Of a stretch of 64,000 nt of DNA, positions 8,439 through 16,306 are shown piece after piece. The notes under the pieces are model-generated. The model searched no databases, was not told the origin of the DNA, and saw only the letters and a program-made list of their open reading frames with translations. The stretch's first letter is position 1; each line of letters opens with the position of its first letter. Made by a program: the position numbers and the translations under genes. The stretch comes from Amycolatopsis thermophila (GTDB lineage: Bacteria > Actinomycetota > Actinomycetes > Mycobacteriales > Pseudonocardiaceae). Where the stretch lies: assembly GCF_030814215.1 (NCBI RefSeq), contig NZ_JAUSUT010000001.1, positions 6,138,001-6,202,000 on the forward strand, given 5' to 3'.

Positions 8439-11400
8439 ATGCATGCTGCCCTGAGACGGCTGCTCACCGCCGCGGCGGTGACAGCCCTGCCGGTGCTCGG
8501 CCTCGCCGTGCCGGCGTCGGCACTCGAGGAAGACCCCGCACTCAACTGGACCAACTACGAAAAGATCACGCTCACCAAGACCGTGGGCGAACCGATCGAC
8601 CTGGCGGTGCTGCCGGACAGCCGCGTCCTGCACACCGCCCGCAGCGGCGAGCTGCGGCTGACCGACCCGAAGACCGGTGTGACGAAGGTCGTCAACACCA
8701 TCCCCGTCTACCAGAACTCGGAGATGGGCCTGCAGACGGTGACGCTCGACCCGGGCTTCGCCGAGAACCACTGGGTCTACCTCTACTACTCCCCCAAGCT
8801 GAACACCCCGGCCGGCTCGGCGCCGGAGCGGCTTCCCGCCGGCGCTGACGACTCCTACTGGAAGCAGTGGGAGGGCTACGACGTCCTGAGCCGGTTCAAG
8901 TGGACCGGCGACGCGCTGGACCTGAGCACCGAGCAGGAGATCATCCGCGTCACCACCAACCGCGGCCAGTGCTGCCACGTCGCCGGTGACGTCGACTTCG
9001 ACGCCCAGGGCAACCTGTACCTGTCCACCGGCGGCAACACCCCCGCCTCCGGCCCGAACGTCAACGGCTACACCCCGATCAACGACGCCCCCGGCTACAA
9101 CCCCGGCCTCGACGAGCGGCGGGGCTCGGGCAACACCAACGACCTGCGCGGCAAGATCCTGCGCATCCACGTCAACGACGACGGCAGCTACACCATCCCC
9201 GAAGGCAACCTGTTCGCGCCGGGCACCCCGCTGACGCGGCCGGAGATCTTCGTGATGGGCCTGCGCAACCCCTACCGGATGACCGTCGACAAGGCCACCG
9301 GCGCGGTGATGTGGGGCGACTACGGCCCCGACGCCGGTACCGCGGATCCCAACCGCGGCCCGATGGGCTACGTCGAATGGCAGACCACGACGAAGGCGAT
9401 GAACTCGGGCTGGCCGTACTGCACGGCCGACAACACCCAGCCCTACCGGGACTTCGACTTCGCCACCCTCACCCCGGGACCGGCGTTCGACTGCGCCGCC
9501 CCGGTCAACGACTCGCGCTGGAACACCGGCCTGCGCACGCTGCCGCCCGCCACCCCGGCCACCCTGTGGTACGGCGACAAGGACAGCGACCAGCCCTGGC
9601 CCGAGCTGACCGCGTTCCGCTCCAGCGGCGGTCAGGCCCCGATGGGCGGCCCGGTCTACCACTACGACGCGAACAACCCGTCGCCGACGAAGTTCCCGGC
9701 CTACTGGGACGGCAAGGCGTTCTTCGGCGAGTTCTCGCAGGACTACGTCGCCGCGTTCACCCTGGCCGGCCCGGACGGACCGGTGACGAAGCTGGAGAAC
9801 TTCCTGCCCAACAAGGACCTGTCCACCTTGGGCCAGCCGATCTGGGACAACCCGATGGACCTGGAGTTCGGCCCGGACGGTTCGCTCTACGTGCTGGAGT
9901 ACGGTGACGGCTTCTTCCGGCAGAACCCGGACGCCGGGCTGTACCGGATCGACTTCGCGCAGGGCAACAAGACGCCGACCGCGCGGATGACGGCGACCCC
10001 GTCCTCCGGGCAGGCGCCGCTGACGGTGTCCTTCGACGCCAGTACCTCCAGCGACCCCGAAGGGTCCGCGCTCACCTACGAGTGGGACTTCGATGGCGAC
10101 GGCACGTTCGACGCCACCGGCGTCCAGGCCTCGCACACCTACACCGAAAACGGTCAGGTCGAGGCACGGCTGCGGGTCACCGACGACGCGGGCAAGCACG
10201 GGCTGACCTCGGAGCAGGTGACGATCGGCAACACCGCGCCGACCGTGGGGCTGCCCGCGCCGGCCAACGGCGGGTTCTTCGACTGGGGCGACGCGATCCC
10301 CTACGCGGTGACCGTGACCGACCCGGAAGACGGCGCGAACCCGGTGTGCAGCCGGGTGGCGTGGGCCTTCGGCCTGGGCCACAACCAGCACGGGCACCCC
10401 GTCAACAGCGGCACCGGCTGCAGCGGCGCGGTGGTCACCCCGGCCGACGCGGGCCACGGTGCGACGGAGAACGTCTTCGGCGTGCTCAACGTGACCTACA
10501 CCGACAACGGCGCGAACGGCGTTCCCGCCGCGACCGGTGAGGCGCAGGCGATCCTGAACCCGAAGCTCATGCAGGGCGAGCACGCCGACGCCAGCAGCGG
10601 CGTGACCATCACCGACGACACGTCCGCGTCCGGGCTGCGTTCGGTCACCGGCTTCGACGCCGGCGACTGGCTCGCCTACGACCCGGTCAACTTCACCGGC
10701 ATCACGGGCGTGCAGACCCGGGCGCACGGGGCGGGCCGGCTGCAGCTGCGGTGGAACGCCGCGGACGCCGCACCGTTCGCGACGATCGACGTGCCCGCCG
10801 GCGACGGCTGGCAGACGGTGACCACACCGTTGAGCGGCCTGCCCGCCGGTGCCGGGAAGCTGTTCGTCACCTCCGGCGGCGGGGTCGACGTCGACGCCTT
10901 CACCTTCCAGGGCGCCGGAGTCGCCGACAAGACACCGCCCGCGGTGACGGCGTCGCTGACGCCGCCGGCGCCGACCGGCGCGAACGGCTGGTACACCGGC
11001 AACGTCACGCTCGCCGTGTCGGCCACCGACAACGGCACCGTGTCCAGCCGGCAGTACTCGGTGAACAACGGCGCGACGTGGGCCAACGCGGCCAACCCGG
11101 TGACCCTGTCGGCCGAGGGCACCACCACGGTGCTGTACCGGGCGACCGACAGCGGCGGCAACGTGTCCCAGCCGGGCAGTCTGACGGTCAAGATCGACAA
11201 GACCGCGCCCGCGGTGACGGTCGGCGGCGTGAGCGAGGGGCAGAACTTCGGCGACTCCGCCGTCCTGACCCCCGTGATCACCGCGACCGACGCCACGTCC
11301 GGGGTCGCCGCGGTGACCGCGACGGTCGACGGGCAGCCGGCCGAACCGGGCAAGCCGCTGGAGCTGTGGCGGCTGCCGCTCGGGGCGCACCGGCTGGCGG

Positions 11401-11717
11401 TGACCGTCACCGACCAGGCCGGTCTCACCACGACCAGGACGGTGGCCTTCACGACCGGGACGTCGTTCGGTGACGTGCGGACGCTGGTCGACCGGTTCCG
11501 GGACGCCGGCCTGGTGACCAGGACGGGCGCGATGCAGCTGCACAACGCGCTCGACCAGGCCCAGAAGCACGCCGATGCGGGACGGATCGACGCCGCGCGG
11601 GACGCGCTGCAGAACTTCGCGGCGGTCACCACCGACCCGGCGAAGGTCCGGGACCGGCTCGTCGCGGAGGCCCTCCGTCGCGACGCCACCGCCCTGTCGG
11701 AGTCACTGAAGTCCTGA
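8439..11717 (+). CDS. Large secreted PQQ-type sugar dehydrogenase-like protein with PKD, CBM6-like, Ig-like and FIMAH domains
   Basis: 1092 residues. A Sec signal ends at VPASA (about residue 27). Residues about 40-505 form a GSDH/soluble aldose dehydrogenase beta-propeller (LDPGFAENHWVYLYY, GDVDFDAQGNLYLSTGGN, LRGKILRIHV, VMGLRNPYRMTVD, NPMDLEFGPDGSLYVLEYG). Next come a PKD domain (about 510-600, WDFDGDG), a CBM6-like module (about 705-825, GEHADASSG), an Ig-like OmpL47-type repeat (about 830-930) and a C-terminal FIMAH helical domain (about 1013-1065). Actinobacterial proteins of this build sit beside ThuA/isomerase genes and are thought to act on extracellular glycans. GGAGTGA precedes ATG 8439. 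A strong hairpin follows the stop. Enzymatic activity is not proven by sequence. Confidence 0.85.
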   Translation: MHAALRRLLTAAAVTALPVLGLAVPASALEEDPALNWTNYEKITLTKTVGEPIDLAVLPDSRVLHTARSGELRLTDPKTGVTKVVNTIPVYQNSEMGLQTVTLDPGFAENHWVYLYYSPKLNTPAGSAPERLPAGADDSYWKQWEGYDVLSRFKWTGDALDLSTEQEIIRVTTNRGQCCHVAGDVDFDAQGNLYLSTGGNTPASGPNVNGYTPINDAPGYNPGLDERRGSGNTNDLRGKILRIHVNDDGSYTIPEGNLFAPGTPLTRPEIFVMGLRNPYRMTVDKATGAVMWGDYGPDAGTADPNRGPMGYVEWQTTTKAMNSGWPYCTADNTQPYRDFDFATLTPGPAFDCAAPVNDSRWNTGLRTLPPATPATLWYGDKDSDQPWPELTAFRSSGGQAPMGGPVYHYDANNPSPTKFPAYWDGKAFFGEFSQDYVAAFTLAGPDGPVTKLENFLPNKDLSTLGQPIWDNPMDLEFGPDGSLYVLEYGDGFFRQNPDAGLYRIDFAQGNKTPTARMTATPSSGQAPLTVSFDASTSSDPEGSALTYEWDFDGDGTFDATGVQASHTYTENGQVEARLRVTDDAGKHGLTSEQVTIGNTAPTVGLPAPANGGFFDWGDAIPYAVTVTDPEDGANPVCSRVAWAFGLGHNQHGHPVNSGTGCSGAVVTPADAGHGATENVFGVLNVTYTDNGANGVPAATGEAQAILNPKLMQGEHADASSGVTITDDTSASGLRSVTGFDAGDWLAYDPVNFTGITGVQTRAHGAGRLQLRWNAADAAPFATIDVPAGDGWQTVTTPLSGLPAGAGKLFVTSGGGVDVDAFTFQGAGVADKTPPAVTASLTPPAPTGANGWYTGNVTLAVSATDNGTVSSRQYSVNNGATWANAANPVTLSAEGTTTVLYRATDSGGNVSQPGSLTVKIDKTAPAVTVGGVSEGQNFGDSAVLTPVITATDATSGVAAVTATVDGQPAEPGKPLELWRLPLGAHRLAVTVTDQAGLTTTRTVAFTTGTSFGDVRTLVDRFRDAGLVTRTGAMQLHNALDQAQKHADAGRIDAARDALQNFAAVTTDPAKVRDRLVAEALRRDATALSESLKS

Positions 11718-11730
11718 CCGGGTGAATACG

Positions 11731-11770
11731 AGGGCCACCCTCGGTGCACGGACGCACCGAGGGTGGCCCT
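11731..11770 (+). terminator. Hairpin terminator after the secreted dehydrogenase-like gene
   Basis: A perfect 17-bp stem (AGGGCCACCCTCGGTGC and its complement) with a 6-nt loop lies 13 bp beyond the stop at 11717. No clear T-tract follows, as is common for high-GC actinobacterial terminators. Confidence 0.8.
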
Positions 11771-11805
11771 TCCCGTGTCCGGCGGGACTGGCAACATCGG
11801 GCGCT

Positions 11806-12915
11806 ATGCGCATCCGCTCGGTTCTCGCGGCCCTCGCGGCGGTCCCGCTGCTCGCCTCCTGCTCCGGATCCGGCGGCGACCCGGCCGGCGGTGGCACGAG
11901 CGCCGCGGTCACGCCGCGGGCGGACAGCGGGTTCACCGTCGCCGCCACCGGGGACGTGCTGATCCACCCCGCGCTGACCGACCAGGCCACCTCCGACGGC
12001 GGCGGGACGCGCGACTACCGGCCGCTGCTGGCCGCGATCGCCCCCGAGATCAGCAGCGCCGACCTGGGTGTGTGCCACCTGGAGACGCCGCTCGCGCCGG
12101 CGGACGGCCCGTTCGAGGGCTACCCCGAGTTCAGCGCGCCGCCGGAGATCGCCGGCGCGCTGGCCGCCACCGGGTACGACGACTGCTCGACCGCCTCCAA
12201 CCACACGCTCGACCAGGGCGTCGAGGGCGTGAACCGGACGCTCGACGAACTCGACGCGGCCGGCATCCGGCACACCGGCTCGGCGCGGAGCCGGCAGGAG
12301 GCGGCCACACCGCTGGTGCTGGACGTGCACGGGGTGAAGGTCGGGCACGTGTCCGCCACGTTCGGGTTCAACGGCAAGAAGCCACCCGCGGGCAAGCAGT
12401 GGGTGTCGAACACGCTCGACGCGGACGCGGTGCTGGCCTCGGCTCGCGCGGCGCGGGCCGCCGGGGCGGAGGTCGTGATCGCGAGCCTGCACTGGGGCAC
12501 CGAGTTCCAGCACGAGCCGACCGCCTCCCAGCGCCAGATCGCGCAGCGCCTGCTGGGCGACCCGGCGGTGGACCTGATCATCGGGCACCACGCGCACGTC
12601 GTGCAGCCCATCGAGAAGATCAACGGCAAGTGGGTCGCCTACGGGCTGGGCAATTCGATCGCCAAGCACGACGAGCCGCGCGGCACCACCGAGGAAGGCC
12701 TGATCGGGCGGTTCCACTTCACCCGCTCGGGCACCGGGTGGACCGTCGACCACGCGGAGTACGTGCCGACGGTGATCGACCTGGGCCCGCCGATCCGGCT
12801 GCGCACCGCCGACGACCCGGCCCTGGCCCCGGCCCGCGCCGCCCAAGCGGTCGCGCGCACGGACGGGATCGTGCTCAGCCGGGGCGCCGGCGGGCAGGGC
12901 CTGACCCGCGGCTGA
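11806..12915 (+). CDS. CapA-family metallophosphatase-like lipoprotein
   Basis: 369 residues. The signal peptide ends in a lipobox LLASC (Cys about 17), so the protein is membrane-anchored outside the cell. The PGA_cap domain shows TGDVLIHPAL, ADLGVCHLETPL, STASNHTLDQG, IASLHWGTEF and LIIGHHAHVVQ with YGLGNS, i.e. the Asp/Asn/His ligands of the calcineurin-like fold. CapA homologues are linked to poly-gamma-glutamate export in Bacillus, but no capBC genes are present here, so capsule synthesis should not be assumed. The frame is open upstream; ATG 11806 is chosen because it gives the lipoprotein signal. Confidence 0.85.
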   Translation: MRIRSVLAALAAVPLLASCSGSGGDPAGGGTSAAVTPRADSGFTVAATGDVLIHPALTDQATSDGGGTRDYRPLLAAIAPEISSADLGVCHLETPLAPADGPFEGYPEFSAPPEIAGALAATGYDDCSTASNHTLDQGVEGVNRTLDELDAAGIRHTGSARSRQEAATPLVLDVHGVKVGHVSATFGFNGKKPPAGKQWVSNTLDADAVLASARAARAAGAEVVIASLHWGTEFQHEPTASQRQIAQRLLGDPAVDLIIGHHAHVVQPIEKINGKWVAYGLGNSIAKHDEPRGTTEEGLIGRFHFTRSGTGWTVDHAEYVPTVIDLGPPIRLRTADDPALAPARAAQAVARTDGIVLSRGAGGQGLTRG

Positions 12916-13099
12916 GCACCGGACTCGCCCCGGCTCGCGAGTTCCGCGACCCGGGAGCGCCGCGCCGCCGTCGGCGAGGCGGTCGCCGAGAGCCGGGTGC
13001 CGCACCGTCCACAACAGACCAACCCGGCCGGGTGGCGGGTGCGCTCTGAAAACTGCCAGAGGTTGTTGACGGTCTGGGCTCCTGATGCAGGAAGGGAGC

Positions 13100-13384
13100 T
13101 CATGGCTGGGCGAGTGTGGAGTGAGATTCGGCCCACTGAAGATTCGAAATGTACCTGCGTCGCTACCACGATCACCAGATCGGCCACTCGACGATCTACC
13201 GCATCCTCAACCGCGTGGGCATGAGCCGGCTGCCCGCCTCCCAGCGCTACAAACGCCATCACCACCGGTGGAAGCGCTACGCCCACACGGCGGCCTGGGC
13301 GGCCACACCCCGGATGAGAAGCCCCTACAGAAGACCCAGTCCCGATCCCCGGGTGTCAACGACCAACAGCAGCAGCACAGCTAG
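13100..13384 (+). pseudogene. Decayed IS481-type transposase remnant (frameshift and internal deletion)
   Basis: Three pieces of an IS481/IS3-like transposase are readable. FGPLKIR (about 13121-13148) is in one frame; MYLRRYHD onwards to RLPASQRYKRHHHRWKRYA (13149-13290) is shifted by one base at the run CGAAATG; then RPHGGLGGHTP to QQQQHS and the stop at 13382-13384 returns to the first frame. The DDE catalytic core between the last two pieces is missing. The rest of the gap 12916-13380 shows nothing else I can identify. The remnant ends exactly against the VOC gene. No intact inverted repeats were recognised. Confidence 0.75.
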
Positions 13385-13794
13385 CGGCCGTTGATCTGCT
13401 GCACCGCCCAGGAATTGCCGTCCGGGTCGGCGAAGAAGACGAATCCCGTGTTGTGCAGGTCGTCGTCGGCCCGGGCGGGGCGGAACCCCTCCGGGCCGGC
13501 GAACTGCACCTCGCTCGCCTCGACCCCGCGCGAGACCAGTTCATCGTGCGCGGCGCGGACGTCGGGCACCACGAGCTGCAGCCCCTTGAGCGACCCGGGC
13601 GTCATGTCCGGGACCACGCCGCGGCCGATGACGATCGAGCAGCCGGATCCGGGCGGGGTCAGCTGGACGATCCGGTTGCCGCCACCGACGTCGGTGTCGT
13701 GGTCGACCGCGAAGCCCACCTGGTCCGCGTAGAACGCCTTGGCGGTGTCCAGGTCGGACACCGGCACGATCACCACTTCGAGGCCCCAGTACAT
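13381..13794 (-). CDS. VOC-family protein (glyoxalase/dioxygenase fold)
   Basis: 137 residues forming two beta-alpha-beta-beta-beta modules: LEVVIVPVSDLDTAKAFYAD at the start and LQLVVPDVRAAHDELVSRG in the middle, ending VFFADPDGNSWAVQQI, the standard VOC C-terminal strand. Such small stand-alone proteins may be glyoxalase-like enzymes, dioxygenases or drug-binding proteins; the metal set is incomplete to the eye, so no reaction is assigned. ATG 13794 is the natural start. Its 3' end abuts the transposase remnant. Confidence 0.85.
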   Translation of the reverse strand: MYWGLEVVIVPVSDLDTAKAFYADQVGFAVDHDTDVGGGNRIVQLTPPGSGCSIVIGRGVVPDMTPGSLKGLQLVVPDVRAAHDELVSRGVEASEVQFAGPEGFRPARADDDLHNTGFVFFADPDGNSWAVQQINGR

Positions 13795-13857
13795 CGCCCC
13801 ACGATGCCACGCCCGCGCGTGGGTGTGAAGGTTCCGCCGTCCGGGTAACTCACGGTC

Positions 13858-14157
13858 GTGACACCGCGCAACGACGAGCCACTGGACCTGGGCGCCACGG
13901 AACTGTCCGGCGCCGAGGAGGACCGCATCCGCGACGAGCACGACCTGGACCGGCCGCAGGTGTTCGACGAGCGCAACGCCGTGGGTGACCGCGCGGAGAC
14001 GCGCTCGACGCTGCTGCCCGAGGAGGAGCACGCCGGCAGCGCCGACCCGCGGGCGCAGGCCCGCGAGGTGCTGCGGGACTCCGACCTGCGCACCGAGGTC
14101 CCCGAGTCGGCCCCGGACACCATGATCGAGCGGCGCCGCCCCGAAGAAACCGCCTGA
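13858..14157 (+). CDS. Small acidic hypothetical protein
   Basis: 99 residues, strongly charged and acidic (Asp/Glu/Arg rich), no signal peptide or membrane segment, probably largely disordered. Pieces such as PLDLGATELSGAEEDRIRDEHDLDRPQVFDERN look like conserved actinobacterial hypothetical proteins, but I recognise no domain. GTG at 13858 is the most upstream start; no strong ribosome site precedes it. It lies between a divergent VOC gene and a co-directional SDR gene 50 nt downstream. Confidence 0.6.
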   Translation: MTPRNDEPLDLGATELSGAEEDRIRDEHDLDRPQVFDERNAVGDRAETRSTLLPEEEHAGSADPRAQAREVLRDSDLRTEVPESAPDTMIERRRPEETA

Positions 14158-14207
14158 GCCGCCGCCGGCACCGCGGCACCCGCGTCCGCCTCTGATTCAA
14201 TGCGGGA

Positions 14208-14996
14208 ATGGATCTCCGGCTGAACGGGAAACGGGCCATCGTCACCGGCGGCAGCCGGGGCATCGGGTTCGCGGTCGCGGCGGCGCTCACCGCCGAGGGC
14301 GCCGACGTCGCGATCGTCGCGCGCGACGCCGAAGCGCTCGACCGCGCCCGCGCGCGGATCGGCGGCAACACCCTCGCCGTGCCGGCGGACGCGACCGACG
14401 ACAGCGCCGTGCGCGCCGCGGTGGAGCGGACCGTCGCCGGATTCGGCGGGGTCGACATCCTCGTCAACGCCGCCGCGCAGCCCGCCGACCCGACGAAGCC
14501 GGCCACCCTGGCCGACCTGGACGACGACGACCTGCGCGCCGAGATCGAGACGAAGGTGCTCGGCTACCTGCGGTTCGCCCGCGCCGCCGCGCCGCACATG
14601 ATCGCGGGTGGCTGGGGCCGCATCGTCAACATCTCCGGCCTCAACGCGCGCCGCACCGGCAGCCCGTTCGGGTCGATCCGCAACGTGAGCGTCGCCGCGC
14701 TGACCAAGAACCTCGCCGACGAACTCGGCCCGCACGGCATCACCGTCACGGTCGTCCACCCCGGGCTCACCGTCACCGAACGCACCCCGGGGATGGTGGA
14801 GGGCGTGGCACGCTCCCACGGCGTCAGCGCGGCCGAGGCGGAGACCCTCCTCGGCCGCGGCAGCGCGATCGGCCGGATGGTCACCGCCGAGGAGGTCGCC
14901 GACGTCGTCACCTTCCTCGCCTCACCGCGCAGCGTGGCCATCACCGGTGACGCGATCGCCGCCGGCGGCGGCATGCCGGGCCCGATCTTCTACTGA
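14208..14996 (+). CDS. SDR-family oxidoreductase lacking the YxxxK catalytic pair
   Basis: 262 residues with a Rossmann fold: TGGSRGIG (cofactor loop, about 13-20), NAAAQP where the usual NNAG lies, and VNISG with Ser143. The region that should carry YxxxK reads SPFGSIRNVSVAALTK; no Tyr or Lys occurs in the expected window 150-165. Downstream ADELGPHGITVTVVHPG and GDAIAAGGG are normal SDR. It is therefore a divergent SDR whose chemistry may be altered or lost, or which uses other residues. It converges on the amylase gene with a 7-nt overlap. Confidence 0.88.
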   Translation: MDLRLNGKRAIVTGGSRGIGFAVAAALTAEGADVAIVARDAEALDRARARIGGNTLAVPADATDDSAVRAAVERTVAGFGGVDILVNAAAQPADPTKPATLADLDDDDLRAEIETKVLGYLRFARAAAPHMIAGGWGRIVNISGLNARRTGSPFGSIRNVSVAALTKNLADELGPHGITVTVVHPGLTVTERTPGMVEGVARSHGVSAAEAETLLGRGSAIGRMVTAEEVADVVTFLASPRSVAITGDAIAAGGGMPGPIFY

Positions 14997-16249
14997 CCGA
15001 GGATCGCCCACCCGTGCGGCGGCACGGTCGGCCACGGCGCCTTCCCGTCCGGCGACGAGGAGTCCAGCACCCGCAGCCCGTCGATGCCCACCGGGAATGA
15101 ATACGGGTCGTCGCGGGTGTTGAGCAGCGTCAGGACCTGGTTGCCCTCGTCGTCGCGGGAGCGGAACGCCATCGCCCGGTTCGTGAGGTGCTCGACCTCC
15201 GTGCGGGCGCGCACCAGCCAGGCGTTGCGCCGCCGCAGGCCGATCAGCCGCTGGTGCAGCCGGTACACCGGCCAGCCGTGCGGCGCGAGCCGGGTGGCGT
15301 CGGCGGGGAACTCGGGCCGGATCTCGTCGTCTCCTCCGGCCCGCTGCTCCTTGACACCGCGGAAGGCCTGCTCGTCGCCGTAGTACACGCTGGGCACGCC
15401 GCCGACGGTGAACAGCACGGCCAGCGCGTGCGCCAGGTGCCGCTCGTCGGGCAGCTGGCTGGCCAGCCGGGTCACGTCGTGGTTGCCCGCGAAGGTCTGC
15501 GGCACGAACGAGCCGAGCAGCTCGTCGTGCCGCTCGAGCGCCCAGGACAGCTCGAAGAAGTTGCCGTCGCGCAGGGAACTCCAGATCGCCTTCCACAGCT
15601 CGTACTGGGTGACCGTGTCCAGCCCGCTGCGCGCGACGTAGGCCGCGTAGTCACCGTGCAGCACCTCGCCGGCGAACCAGGCATCCGGGTACCGCTGCCG
15701 CACGCCCGGCAGGACCCGCGCCCAGAACTCCGGCGGCACCGCGTACGCGGCGTCCAGCCGCCACCCGGACACGCCGCGGGCGAGCCAGTGGCTCATCACG
15801 CGGGCCACGTAGTCCGCGACGGCGGGCTGGTCGTGGTCGAGCGCGACGAGGTGCCGGTGGCCTTCGAAGACCGCGTGGTCGCCGCCCTCGCGCCGGAACC
15901 ACTCCGGATGGCCGAAGCCGCGGGCGACGTGATTGAACACACCGTCCAGCACGATCCGCAGCCCGCGGTCGTGCGCGGCGGCCACCAGCCGGTCGAAATC
16001 GGCGTCGTCGCCCAGCCTGGGGTCGATCCGGAAGTGGTCGACCGTGTCGTACCCGTGGGTCTCGGCGGCGAACACCGGCCCCAGCAGCAGACCCGAACAG
16101 CCCAGTTCAACCGCGTAGTCGAGCCACCCCTCCAGCCGGGCGAGCCGGTGCTGCGGCTCACTGCCCGCCGGGAGCGCTTCGCGCGGCGCGCCGGTGAAGC
16201 CGAGCGGGTACACGTGCCACCAGATCGCGTGGTCGGCCCAGCGCGCCAT
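14990..16249 (-). CDS. Alpha-amylase family (GH13) glycoside hydrolase
   Basis: 419 residues, compact for GH13. The catalytic set is visible: nucleophile Asp166 in GWRLDAAYA, acid/base Glu195 in WFAGEVL and transition-state Asp258 in GNHDVTR. HGYDTVDHFRIDPRLG marks region V. No signal peptide is present, so it acts in the cytoplasm on maltodextrins or glycogen. GAGGAGAAGG directly precedes ATG 16249. It is divergent from malQ with a 57-bp shared promoter region, which ties it to the glucan cluster. Precise specificity (amylase, maltogenic enzyme or glucosidase) is open. Confidence 0.9.
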   Translation of the reverse strand: MARWADHAIWWHVYPLGFTGAPREALPAGSEPQHRLARLEGWLDYAVELGCSGLLLGPVFAAETHGYDTVDHFRIDPRLGDDADFDRLVAAAHDRGLRIVLDGVFNHVARGFGHPEWFRREGGDHAVFEGHRHLVALDHDQPAVADYVARVMSHWLARGVSGWRLDAAYAVPPEFWARVLPGVRQRYPDAWFAGEVLHGDYAAYVARSGLDTVTQYELWKAIWSSLRDGNFFELSWALERHDELLGSFVPQTFAGNHDVTRLASQLPDERHLAHALAVLFTVGGVPSVYYGDEQAFRGVKEQRAGGDDEIRPEFPADATRLAPHGWPVYRLHQRLIGLRRRNAWLVRARTEVEHLTNRAMAFRSRDDEGNQVLTLLNTRDDPYSFPVGIDGLRVLDSSSPDGKAPWPTVPPHGWAILGQ

Positions 16250-16306
16250 GCCTTCTCCTCGTCTCGTCGTGTGGCGGCACCCGCCCCGGACCGCGATCCT
16301 GGACGG

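Noticed and set aside
7251-11570. A 1439-codon open frame on the minus strand opposite the isomerase and dehydrogenase-like genes
   Set aside because: It is an antisense shadow in high-GC DNA: Arg/Gly/Val-rich, no domains, while the plus-strand genes have clear signal peptides and family motifs.
11806-12915. Poly-gamma-glutamate capsule operon
   Set aside because: Only a CapA-like protein is present; no capB, capC or capD genes are adjacent.
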